Shown here: positions 46,723 to 56,124 of the stretch, piece by piece
Position numbering within the stretch: position 1 is the first letter of the stretch
How the letters are laid out: each line of letters starts with the position of its first letter
Assembly (NCBI RefSeq): GCF_000757905.1
Contig: NZ_JRLH01000015.1
Length of the DNA stretch: 64,000 nucleotides
Source: Arsenophonus nilaparvatae
GTDB lineage: Bacteria; Pseudomonadota; Gammaproteobacteria; Enterobacterales; Enterobacteriaceae
Reading direction: 5' to 3' (one strand)
The notes under the pieces: generated by a model
What the model was told of the DNA's origin: nothing
The model's database searches: none
What the model saw: the letters and a program-made list of their open reading frames with translations, nothing else
Program-made: the position numbers and the translations under genes

Positions 46723-47766
46723 ATGAAGAAGTTAAATATTTCTTTGTTAGTTGGTGCTATGTTGTTAACTAACAGTGCTGCTTCTGCCTTACCAACCATT
46801 ACGGTACTAGCCACTGGAGGTACGATAGCTGGTGGCGGTGATTCAGCGACTCAATCCCAATATACAGCCGGTAAAGTGAGTATTGATGCATTAATTAATG
46901 CGGTACCTGAAATAAAGAAAATTGCGCATCTTAATGGCGAACAAATTGTTAATATCGGTTCGCAAGATATGAATGATCAGGTATGGTTAACTTTAGCGAA
47001 GAAAATTAATGCCGATTGTGACAAAACAGCTGGTTTTATCATTACTCATGGTACTGACACGCTAGAAGAAACCGCTTATTTTTTAGATTTAACCACCCAC
47101 TGTCATAAACCAATTGTAATGGTTGGTGCGATGAAGCCTGCCACAGCATTAGGTGCTGATGGGCCGTTAAATCTCTATAACGCCGTTATTGTTGCTACTG
47201 ATAAAGAGGCGGGCAAACGAGGTGTCTTATTAGCCATGGACGATAAAGTTATTAGTGGTCGTAATGTGGTTAAAATGAATACCAACTTTGTTGAAGCATT
47301 TGAAGCTGTTAATGCTGGCGCTGAAGCTTTTATCTACAATGGCAAAGTGCACTATTTAAACGCGGCTCAACCCAGAGCGCAGAACGCAATTTTTGATATT
47401 AGTCAGTTAGATAAATTACCTAAAGTTGGCATTGTTTATAATTATTCAAATGCATCGGCACTACCAGCTAAGTCATTGATCTATCATGGCTATCAAGGCA
47501 TTGTTAGTGCTGGAGTGGGTAACGGCAATATGTATAACAAAATTTTTAATGTATTGGCCGATGCAGTAAAACAAGGCATAGGGGTTGTTCGCGCTAGTCG
47601 TGTGCCAACAGGTTTTACAACTCGCGATGCAGAAGTGGATGATAGTAAATATGGATTTGTTGCTGCAGAACGTTTGAATCCGCAGAAGGCTCGGGTTTTA
47701 CTACAGTTAGCCTTGACTCAAACCCATGACCCAATAAAAATTCAAGCGATGTTTGATAAGTATTAA
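46723..47766 (+). CDS. ansB: Periplasmic L-asparaginase II
   Basis: Hydrolyses asparagine to aspartate and ammonia in the periplasm. Its 347 residues include a signal peptide (MKKLNISLLVGAMLLTNSAASA, cleavage near residue 22). The two threonine active-site motifs, VLATGGTIAGGG and IITHGTDTLEETAYFLD, and the lysine-containing LLAMDDKVISGRNV are conserved. In E. coli ansB is at another locus, and here it sits between ycaO and serC. E. coli ansB is induced anaerobically by FNR with CRP, which would fit the fermentative neighbours, but I see no clear site in the short upstream gap. Confidence 0.94.
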   Translation: MKKLNISLLVGAMLLTNSAASALPTITVLATGGTIAGGGDSATQSQYTAGKVSIDALINAVPEIKKIAHLNGEQIVNIGSQDMNDQVWLTLAKKINADCDKTAGFIITHGTDTLEETAYFLDLTTHCHKPIVMVGAMKPATALGADGPLNLYNAVIVATDKEAGKRGVLLAMDDKVISGRNVVKMNTNFVEAFEAVNAGAEAFIYNGKVHYLNAAQPRAQNAIFDISQLDKLPKVGIVYNYSNASALPAKSLIYHGYQGIVSAGVGNGNMYNKIFNVLADAVKQGIGVVRASRVPTGFTTRDAEVDDSKYGFVAAERLNPQKARVLLQLALTQTHDPIKIQAMFDKY

Positions 47767-47891
47767 TTGGTTATCAGAAAAATGCTGTTTGCCGGCCAGT
47801 TGTTTTATTTACAGCTGTTCGGTGGTAATGTTAAAACCTAACCAGAGATTAAATAATAGTAAAAGCTTAATTAGGTCAATAAGGGTGGGTG

Positions 47892-48980
47892 ATGAGTCAG
47901 GTATATAATTTTAGCGCTGGTCCGGCCATGTTACCGGTAGAAGTTTTACATCGTGCACAACAAGAACTTTGTAATTGGAACGGTATGGGTGTTTCGGTGA
48001 TGGAAATAAGCCATCGCAGTGAAGCTTTTATGGAAATAGTTAGAGAAGCTGAACAAAATCTACGTCAATTACTCAAAATACCCAATAATTATAAAATCCT
48101 TTTTTGTCACGGTGGTGCCAGAGGTCAATTTGCCGCCTTGCCACTAAATTTATTTCAACCTGATGAAACCGTTGACTATATTGTTGGTGGCTATTGGGCA
48201 AAGTCTGCTGCGCAAGAGGCAGCAAAATATTGTGCTGTCAATGAGATTGATATTCGGCTGGAAAAATCAGCTTATTTAAGCGTGCAACCGATGGATAAAT
48301 GGTCATTAACGACCAGTGCCAAATACCTTCATTATTGCCCGAATGAAACGATTGATGGTATAGCTATCCACACACTACCTGATTTTTCGGCCGATAAAAT
48401 TGTTATTGCTGATTACTCCTCAGCTATCTTATCACGGCCACTTGATGTCAGCCGTTTTGGTGTTATTTATGCTGGTGCGCAAAAAAATATTGGGCCAGCA
48501 GGCATCACATTGGTTATCATTCGGGAAGATTTGTTAGGTCGGGCGAGAAAGGCTACCCCTTCTATCCTTGATTACACCATATTGGCTAAAAATGACTCAA
48601 TGTACAATACGCCCCCAACTTTTGCCTGGTATCTATCGGGTATGGTGTTTAAATGGTTAAAACAGCAGGGTGGCTTGCAAGAAATAGAAAAACGCAATCA
48701 ACAAAAAGCCCGCTTACTGTATGATGTTATTGATAATAGCCAGTTTTATATTAATCGAATCGATCCAGTTAATCGTTCGGTCATGAATATTCCATTCCAA
48801 ATGGTAAAACCTAACTTAGATGATAAATTTATCAAAGCGGCAGAGCGGCAAGGGTTACTGTTCCTGAAAGGGCATAAAGCTGCAGGTGGCATGCGTGCTT
48901 CAATTTATAATGCTATGCCGCTGGCTGGTGTACAAAAGCTAGTTGATTTTATGATTGATTTTGAACATCAGAATAAATAA
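47892..48980 (+). CDS. serC: Phosphoserine aminotransferase
   Basis: PLP enzyme for serine biosynthesis (3-phosphohydroxypyruvate to phosphoserine) and for pyridoxal phosphate synthesis. From the ATG at 47892 it has 362 residues, as in E. coli; a GTG one codon earlier is less likely. VYNFSAGPAMLPVEV, the phosphate/PLP-binding HGGARGQFAALPLN and the Schiff-base lysine in YAGAQKNIGPAG are present. It forms the conserved serC-aroA operon. Confidence 0.96.
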   Translation: MSQVYNFSAGPAMLPVEVLHRAQQELCNWNGMGVSVMEISHRSEAFMEIVREAEQNLRQLLKIPNNYKILFCHGGARGQFAALPLNLFQPDETVDYIVGGYWAKSAAQEAAKYCAVNEIDIRLEKSAYLSVQPMDKWSLTTSAKYLHYCPNETIDGIAIHTLPDFSADKIVIADYSSAILSRPLDVSRFGVIYAGAQKNIGPAGITLVIIREDLLGRARKATPSILDYTILAKNDSMYNTPPTFAWYLSGMVFKWLKQQGGLQEIEKRNQQKARLLYDVIDNSQFYINRIDPVNRSVMNIPFQMVKPNLDDKFIKAAERQGLLFLKGHKAAGGMRASIYNAMPLAGVQKLVDFMIDFEHQNK

Positions 48981-49093
48981 ATTAAATAATCCTTTATGGT
49001 TAGATTGGTAGTGATATCGTCTAACCCTATCAAATGAATATAAGTGTGATTTAAATAATTTATCCAACTTCGTTATTGGAGAGTCTACTATTA

Positions 49094-50377
49094 ATGCAAG
49101 CCCTGACAATACAACCCATTTCTTACGTTGAAGGTACTATCAATCTTCCTGGCTCGAAAAGTATTTCTAACCGGGTACTATTGTTAGCTGCATTAGCGCA
49201 AGGCCAAACCGTTTTAACTAATCTTCTTGCTAGTGATGATATTCGTCATATGCTTAATGCTTTGACAGCATTGGGTGTCGAATATCAATTATCCAAAGAT
49301 CTCACCACGTGTATTGTAAAAGGTGGCGGGCATTATTTTAGCCATAAAAAAGGTTTAGAGATTTTTCTCGGTAATGCCGGCACGGCTATGCGCCCATTAA
49401 CTGCGGTTTTAGCATTGGCGGACAATGATATTGTCTTAACCGGCGAGTCCAGAATGAAAGAGCGACCTATTGGCCATCTTATTGAAGCGCTACAGCAAGG
49501 TGGAGCAAATATTGATTATCTTGAGCAAGCTGGTTATCCGCCTATAAGGATAAAAGGTGGCTTTCGCGGTGGGAATATCACAGTAGATGGACGCGTATCT
49601 AGCCAATTTTTAACAGCTCTTTTAATGGCCGCACCTTTAGCGCCTAATGATACGACTATTCAGATAAAAGGAGAGCTGGTTTCTAAACCCTATATTGACA
49701 TTACTCTGGCACTGATGCGTGATTTTGGCGTTGAAGTAGACAATCAACACTATTGTCGATTTCATATTAAAGCCGGACAACACTATATTTCACCGGGGGA
49801 TTATCTTGTTGAGGGCGACGCCTCTTCTGCCTCTTATTTTTTAGCTGCGGCAGCAATTAAAGGTGGTACCGTTAGGGTAACAGGTATTGGCAAAGATAGC
49901 TTGCAAGGCGATACCCAATTCGCTGCTGTACTAGAAAAAATGGGTGCCAAAATACGTTGGAGTAAAGATTATATCGAATGTCAACGATGTGAGTTAATTG
50001 GTATTGATATGGATATGAATGCGATCCCCGATGCGGCGATGACGGTTGCGACTCTGGCGCTCTTTGCTCGTGGTGAAACTATTATTCGTAATATCCATAA
50101 CTGGCGGGTAAAAGAAACTGACAGATTAACGGCAATGGCGACTGAATTAACAAAAGTTGGCGCAAAAGTGGAAGAAGGTCGTGATTATATACGTATTTTA
50201 CCGCCTAAATTATTACAGCATGCTGAAATAGCAACTTATAATGATCATCGTATGGCGATGTGCTTTTCACTTGTCGCGTTGTCAGATACGCCGGTTACCA
50301 TTTTGGATCCAAATTGTACCGCTAAGACTTTTCCAGACTACTTTAATCAACTAGAAAAATTAAGTCATCGGTACTAG
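49094..50377 (+). CDS. aroA: 3-phosphoshikimate 1-carboxyvinyltransferase (EPSP synthase)
   Basis: Sixth step of the shikimate pathway and the target of glyphosate. I chose the ATG at 49094 after GGAGAG; the upstream TTG overlaps the ribosome site. The 427 residues match E. coli. LPGSKSISNRVLLLAALA, LGNAGTAMRPLTA and RMKERPIGHL mark the class I active site, with VEGDASSASYFLAAAAIKGG in the second domain. It is co-transcribed with serC. The ycaL gene that follows in E. coli is missing. Confidence 0.96.
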   Translation: MQALTIQPISYVEGTINLPGSKSISNRVLLLAALAQGQTVLTNLLASDDIRHMLNALTALGVEYQLSKDLTTCIVKGGGHYFSHKKGLEIFLGNAGTAMRPLTAVLALADNDIVLTGESRMKERPIGHLIEALQQGGANIDYLEQAGYPPIRIKGGFRGGNITVDGRVSSQFLTALLMAAPLAPNDTTIQIKGELVSKPYIDITLALMRDFGVEVDNQHYCRFHIKAGQHYISPGDYLVEGDASSASYFLAAAAIKGGTVRVTGIGKDSLQGDTQFAAVLEKMGAKIRWSKDYIECQRCELIGIDMDMNAIPDAAMTVATLALFARGETIIRNIHNWRVKETDRLTAMATELTKVGAKVEEGRDYIRILPPKLLQHAEIATYNDHRMAMCFSLVALSDTPVTILDPNCTAKTFPDYFNQLEKLSHRY

Positions 50378-50550
50378 TGTATGCCTAAAAATTAGTACAA
50401 TACTGAACGACGAGTATTATGCCTAACGCTAAATTTGCTCCAAATATCTCTTTGTTTTCCTTAATAGAATGAATTGAGTATAATAGGGTACTTATTAGCC
50501 TGATAGAAAGTAGTTGCTAAATTGCATTTCTATCACAAAGGAGGAGTATA

Positions 50551-51237
50551 ATGGTGGTTTTACCCCCCGTTATCACAGTTGATGGTCCAAGTGGCGCAGG
50601 TAAAGGTACATTATGCCAGGCATTGGCAAATAAACTGGGCTGGCAGTTACTTGATTCTGGCGCCATTTACCGTGTTCTGGCTTTAGCAGCATTACATCAT
50701 CATGTTGATATTAAGTCTGAAGAAGCATTAGTTCCATTAGCGGCTAATCTTGATGTCCGTTTTGAACCAAGAGAAAACGAATTAGCTGTTATGCTTGAGG
50801 GGGAGGATGTCAGTAATGCAATTCGTAGCGAAGTTGTTGGTAATACGGCATCTCTTAGCGCAACTTTTCCTCGCGTTAGAGAAGCATTATTGCGTCGGCA
50901 AAGAGCATTTCGCACTAAACCGGGTTTGATTGCTGACGGTCGTGACATGGGAACGGTGGTTTTTCCAGACGCACCGGTAAAGATTTTTCTTGATGCCACA
51001 CCTGAAGAGCGTGCTCGTAGACGAATGCAACAGTTGCAGGAAAAGGGCTTTGATGTTAAATTAAGCGATCTTTTAACTGATATTAAAGAGCGTGATTATC
51101 GTGATCGTAATAGGTTAATTGCGCCATTGGTACCTGCAAAAGATGCGTTGATCCTGGATTCTACAAAGTTATCAATTGAAGGGGTCATCGAGCAAGTATT
51201 TGCTTATGTGAAAAAAAAGCAAATATTATCTATATAA
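50551..51237 (+). CDS. cmk: Cytidylate kinase
   Basis: Phosphorylates CMP and dCMP. It is 228 residues, against 227 in E. coli. P-loop GPSGAGKGTLC (about 12-22), LLDSGAIYRVLALAALHHHV and the LID-type region DRNRLIAPLVPAKDALILD are conserved. AAAGGAGGAG precedes the ATG. rpsA follows after about 170 bp, the universal cmk-rpsA arrangement. Confidence 0.96.
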   Translation: MVVLPPVITVDGPSGAGKGTLCQALANKLGWQLLDSGAIYRVLALAALHHHVDIKSEEALVPLAANLDVRFEPRENELAVMLEGEDVSNAIRSEVVGNTASLSATFPRVREALLRRQRAFRTKPGLIADGRDMGTVVFPDAPVKIFLDATPEERARRRMQQLQEKGFDVKLSDLLTDIKERDYRDRNRLIAPLVPAKDALILDSTKLSIEGVIEQVFAYVKKKQILSI

Positions 51238-51405
51238 TATGCTCAGTATTGACATATAATAAGTTAATACACCTATTTGGTGTAGCTGAATTTGTGTTCA
51301 GTTAAGTAAAGCTTTGTAACAAGGAGTGTTGCGAGGTATGTGAAATAACCCCATTTGGCAGGATGTTGAATGGCAGTTAAAATTAAAATTTTTGAAGATC
51401 TTACT

Positions 51406-53079
51406 ATGACAGAATCTTTTGCTCAACTCTTTGAAGAATCTTTACAGAGTATCGAAACCCGTCCAGGGGCTATTGTTCGTGGTGTTGTTGTTGCTATCGA
51501 CAAAGATGTCGTGTTAGTTGATGCCGGTCTGAAATCAGAATCAGCGATCCCAGTAGAACAATTTAAAAATGTGCAAGGTGAGCTAGAAATTCAGGTTGGT
51601 GATGAAATCGATGTTGCTTTAGATGCAGTAGAAGATGGTTTCGGTGAAACTATCCTGTCTCGCGAAAAAGCGAAACGTCATGAAGCTTGGTTGATGCTAG
51701 AAAAAGCCTATGAAGATGCCGAAACAGTTATGGGCATCATCAATGGCAAAGTGAAAGGTGGTTTCACAGTAGAATTAAAAGGAATTCGTGCATTTTTACC
51801 CGGTTCATTGGTTGATGTTCGCCCAGTTCGTGACACAACTCACCTGGAAGGTAAAGAGCTTGAGTTCAAAGTTATCAAACTGGATCAGAAACGCAATAAC
51901 GTTGTTGTTTCGCGTCGTGCTGTGATTGAGTCTGAAAGCAGTGCAGAACGTGATCAGTTACTGGAAAACTTGCAGGAAGGCATGGAAGTTAAGGGTATTG
52001 TTAAAAACTTAACTGACTATGGTGCATTCGTTGATCTGGGCGGTGTTGATGGCTTATTACACATTACTGATATGGCTTGGAAACGTGTTAAACACCCAAG
52101 TGAAATTGTGAATGTTGGTGATGAAATCAATGTTAAAGTATTGAAGTTTGATCGTGATCGCACACGTGTTTCTTTAGGCCTGAAGCAGCTTGGAGAAGAT
52201 CCATGGGTAGCTATTGCTAAGCGTTATCCAGAAGGCACTAAGTTGACAGGGCGAGTCACTAATCTTACTGATTATGGCTGCTTTGTTGAAATTGAGGAAG
52301 GTGTTGAAGGTTTAGTACACGTTTCCGAAATGGATTGGACTAATAAAAATATCCATCCATCTAAAGTTGTTAATGTGGGTGATGTTGTTGAAGTTATGGT
52401 TCTAGATATTGACGAAGAGCGTCGTCGTATCTCATTAGGTTTGAAACAGTGTAAACCAAATCCATGGCAGCAATTTGCAGAAACGCACAATAAGAATGAT
52501 CGGGTAGAGGGTAAAATAAAATCTATTACTGATTTTGGTATCTTCATCGGTTTAGAAGGTGGTATTGATGGTTTAGTTCATCTGTCTGATATTTCTTGGA
52601 ATGTTGCAGGTGAAGAAGCGGTTCGTGAATACAAAAAAGGCGATGAAATCGCTGCAGTTGTATTGCAAGTTGACGCTGAACGTGAACGTATTTCTTTGGG
52701 TATTAAACAGTTAGCGGAAGATCCATTTAATAACTATCTGTCTGCTCATAAGAAAGGTGTCATCGTTACCGGTAAAGTAGTGGCTGTTGATGCGAAAGGA
52801 GCAACGATTGAGTTAGCTGCTGGTGTTGAAGGTCACTTACGTGCATCTGAAGCTTCACGTGATCGCGTGGAAGATACTACTCAAGTATTGAACGTTGGCG
52901 ATACAGTTGAAGCTAAATATACTGGTGTTGATCGCAAAAACCGTATCATTACCTTATCTGTTCGTGCAAAAGATGAAGCAGATGAAAAAGATGCCATTGC
53001 TTCTGTGAACAAACAGGAAGATACCAATTTTGCCAATAATGCGATGGCAGAAGCGTTCAAAGCAGCGAAAGGCGAATAA
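51406..53079 (+). CDS. rpsA: 30S ribosomal protein S1
   Basis: Six-domain S1 protein that binds mRNA on the 30S subunit. I use the ATG at 51406 (MTESFAQLFEESL), giving 557 residues, as in E. coli; an upstream ATG (51370) adds 12 residues unlike the family. Repeated S1 motifs (e.g. VKGGFTVELKGIRAFLPGS, LTDYGAFVDLGGVDGLLHIT, LTDYGCFVEIEEGVEGLVHV, ITDFGIFIGLEGGIDGLVHL) are in register. There is no strong SD, as expected for the autoregulated, structured rpsA leader. Confidence 0.96.
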   Translation: MTESFAQLFEESLQSIETRPGAIVRGVVVAIDKDVVLVDAGLKSESAIPVEQFKNVQGELEIQVGDEIDVALDAVEDGFGETILSREKAKRHEAWLMLEKAYEDAETVMGIINGKVKGGFTVELKGIRAFLPGSLVDVRPVRDTTHLEGKELEFKVIKLDQKRNNVVVSRRAVIESESSAERDQLLENLQEGMEVKGIVKNLTDYGAFVDLGGVDGLLHITDMAWKRVKHPSEIVNVGDEINVKVLKFDRDRTRVSLGLKQLGEDPWVAIAKRYPEGTKLTGRVTNLTDYGCFVEIEEGVEGLVHVSEMDWTNKNIHPSKVVNVGDVVEVMVLDIDEERRRISLGLKQCKPNPWQQFAETHNKNDRVEGKIKSITDFGIFIGLEGGIDGLVHLSDISWNVAGEEAVREYKKGDEIAAVVLQVDAERERISLGIKQLAEDPFNNYLSAHKKGVIVTGKVVAVDAKGATIELAAGVEGHLRASEASRDRVEDTTQVLNVGDTVEAKYTGVDRKNRIITLSVRAKDEADEKDAIASVNKQEDTNFANNAMAEAFKAAKGE

Positions 53080-53138
53080 TTAAGTTAATCATAGGGCAAC
53101 ATTTTGTTGCCCCGTAACGGTAGTTTAGGGGAGGTACT

Positions 53139-53423
53139 ATGACCAGGTCTGAATTAATTGAAAGACTTATTAACCAATTAGCTCATATACCAGCAAAACT
53201 TATTGAAGAAGCTGTGAAAGAAATGCTTGATCATATGGCAATAACACTTGCTAAGGGAGAGCGTATTGAGATCCGCGGATTCGGCAGTTTTTCTCTTCAT
53301 TACCGTGCACCGCGCATCGGCCGTAATCCGAAAACGGGTGATAAAGTTGATTTGAAAGGAAAACATGTTCCTCATTTCAAGCCGGGTAAAGAATTACGTG
53401 ATCGCGTTAACATTTATGTATAA
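53139..53423 (+). CDS. ihfB: Integration host factor beta subunit
   Basis: DNA-bending HU/IHF-family protein of 94 residues. MTRSELIERLINQLAHIPAK begins the dimer body, and RIEIRGFGSFSLHYRAPRIG followed by RNPKTGDKV forms the beta arms, with the minor-groove Pro. It follows rpsA, with a GTTGCC hairpin between them, and is ended by a strong terminator. Confidence 0.97.
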   Translation: MTRSELIERLINQLAHIPAKLIEEAVKEMLDHMAITLAKGERIEIRGFGSFSLHYRAPRIGRNPKTGDKVDLKGKHVPHFKPGKELRDRVNIYV

Positions 53424-53454
53424 ATATTAACAAATTTAATTTATTTATTCTCTT

Positions 53455-53486
53455 AAAATGGTGTCTTAATTAAGGCGCCATTTTTT
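53455..53486 (+). terminator. ihfB terminator
   Basis: AAAATGG-TG-TCTTAA pairs with TTAAGG-CG-CCATTTT, with slight mismatches, followed by TT after the stem, 32 bp past the ihfB stop. It is a good intrinsic terminator. Confidence 0.75.
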
Positions 53487-53774
53487 ATTGCTGCGCTCAG
53501 GTCAATTTTTCCAATACAATTTTTTGAATTATTAAAACCTCTCTTTATTGTTATAAGACATTTAATTATTAAAAAAATAATAATAAAATTTTATAATCAA
53601 AAATAAATTTTCTTAACTTAACATTAGTTGAGAATAATCTCGCAAAAAAATGAAAATAGTAAAAAAGGGATAAATATTATTTTGACCTTTTATATAAAAT
53701 CTCATTTATCCTTTTGAAAAAATTCAATATTAATACTAATTTTCGTAATATAGATCTGGCCAAGGAAGAGCTAT

Positions 53775-56072
53775 ATGAAAAAAATGTCGGTTCATATAAA
53801 TAGGCTGCAGATAAATATTAATTCAGCGTCAGTGGCTGTAATATTGGGATTATTACCTTTACTTTTTTTATCTCAATTACCAAATAAATCATTACAATTA
53901 TGGTTGTTTGTCATATTCTGTTTATTTTGGTTTATTCCATTTTATTTAACAAAATTTATTGCTATTTTAGCTATAAGTTTTTTGTGGGGATGTTGGCAGG
54001 GATATTATTTATTAGAAAAAATGAAATTATTAAGTCAGCAAGAACAACGTCATGTAGCCATTATTGAAGATAGTTTAGTTAATAGGGATAATAATATTTG
54101 AATAAAAGTAAGGTTGTTAATCAATAATAAAGAATCATTTCCGATATTGTATGCTTATCTTCAGTTTAAGCCTAATGCTCTGACTAAAAATAATTTTTTT
54201 TGTGCCGGACAACAACTCATTTTTTTTGGTCGATTAAAGCCCGTTCATAGTTTATTAAATGAAGGTGGATTTGATTTACAACGTTATGCCATAAGTCAAC
54301 GCTTACTAGGTACGTTTAATGTTCAAAACTTTACTATATTGAATAAACACTGTTCTTTAAGGCAAAAGATAATTGCAGCGTCGGTTAATGTTATCAGTAA
54401 ATATCATAATCAGGCGGTGATTTATGCTTTAACATTTGGGGAACGTGGATTATTAGAACCCGTATTAAGGCAACAATTGCAACGAACCGGTATTGCGCAT
54501 TTGATGGCTATCTCAGGTTTACATATTGGTATGGCTTATTTTTTTGGTTTTTGGCTATATCGTTTGATTCAGTTTTTATTACCCATTTGTTTTATCGAGC
54601 TTCGTATACCGATGTTAGCGGGTTGGTGCTTTGCTTTAGGTTATGTTTGGTTGTCTGGTTGGGCGATACCTGCACTGCGGGCTATATTTGCCTTATCGTT
54701 ATGGCTTTATATTCGGCAACAAAATTTTGTTTGTTTTCCCTGGCAATGGGCATTATGGAGTATTACTTTAATTTTAGTGTTTGAACCTATTGCGATACTT
54801 TCTGATAGCTTTTGGCTTTCGAGTTTTGCAGTTGCGGCATTAATATTTTGGTTTTCGTTTGTCAAATTGAGTGTACAGTTTCAACACAGTTGGCTTAATT
54901 GGATAGTTAAATTGGTTCATTTGCAATTAGGCATGCTGATTCTATTAATTCCTATTCAATTGGTTTTATTTCAAGGAGTTAATATTACTAGTATTTTTGC
55001 TAATTTATGGGCTGTGCCAATTATTTCATTTATAACCATACCGTTAATTATGGTTTCATATATTTGTATTTTTTGGTACGCAGGACAAAATTTATTATTT
55101 GGTATAATCGATAAAAGCATTAGTTTAGCATTATGGCCCTTAGCTCATATTGAGCGTTACTGGCTTGATACTGGCCATCTTCCAATTATCATAGCTGGGC
55201 TTAGTTGGCTTATTATTTTATGTTGGCAGTTTAGTTGGTTTGTGCAGTATAAATTGCTGATAATAGTGTTAATTTATTGGTCAATCACGACCATGAAACA
55301 AAACGATTTGCTTCTTTGGCGATTGATTATGTTAGATGTGGGGCATGGATTAGCAATTATTATTGAGCGACAGGGAAAAGTGTTAATTTATGACACTGGT
55401 ATTTCATGGAAGAAAAACAGTAGTGCTAATAGTACTATTTTGCCTTATTTACGATATCATCGTTTAACACCTGAAGGCATTATACTTAGTCATAATCATA
55501 TCGATCACACTGGTGGGGTAGCGAGTTTATTATTAACCTATCCTGGATTAAAGATTAGAAGTCACTTTGATAAAAAAAATCATTTTCCATGCCATCGAGG
55601 TATTTATTGGCAATGGCAGAAATTACATTTTGAAGTATTATGGCCAATAATTGATCAAAAAAGATCACATAATAATGAATCGTGTGTAGTAAAAATTAGT
55701 GATGGCTATCATTCGGTTATTCTATCTGGCGATATTGAAAAAACAGCGGAGAAAGAACTCGTGCGTCTAGCAATAGCAAATTTGCCGGCTAATTTATTAC
55801 AAGTTCCTCATCATGGTAGTAATACTTCGTCGACGATGGCGTTTATTCAAGCAATTAAACCGCAATATGCACTTACTTCTGTTGCACGTTATAGCCGTTG
55901 GCGTTTACCTTCTGATAAAGTACGCCAACGATATGAGAATATAGGGGCAAATTGGCTGAGTACAGCTGAATCAGGGCAAATTATAGCGCAGTTCTATTTT
56001 GATAAAATTGAAATAATGCGTTATAGACAGGAAGTTTATCCTCGCTGGTATCATCAGCAGTTTGGTATTTAG
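53775..56072 (+). pseudogene. comEC: DNA uptake/internalisation protein ComEC (YcaI), in-frame stop
   Basis: Homologue of the competence channel ComEC/Rec2. The frame is 765 codons (E. coli YcaI 754), but codon 109 is TGA (54099-54101), and the same frame continues at once. The first part has two hydrophobic segments. The rest holds LNEGGFDLQRYAISQRLLG, the competence domain with HLMAISGLHIGM, many membrane helices and the C-terminal metallo-beta-lactamase-like domain (LDVGHGLAIIIERQGKVL, LSHNHIDHTGG, LQVPHHGSNTSS). Only this stop interrupts it. A fragment could initiate at the TTG at 54114, but that would lack the N-terminal helices. Confidence 0.88.
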
Positions 56073-56124
56073 AGATTTCTCAAGTAAAATAAACGGCTTA
56101 TTTTTATGGGTATTTAATAAGACA

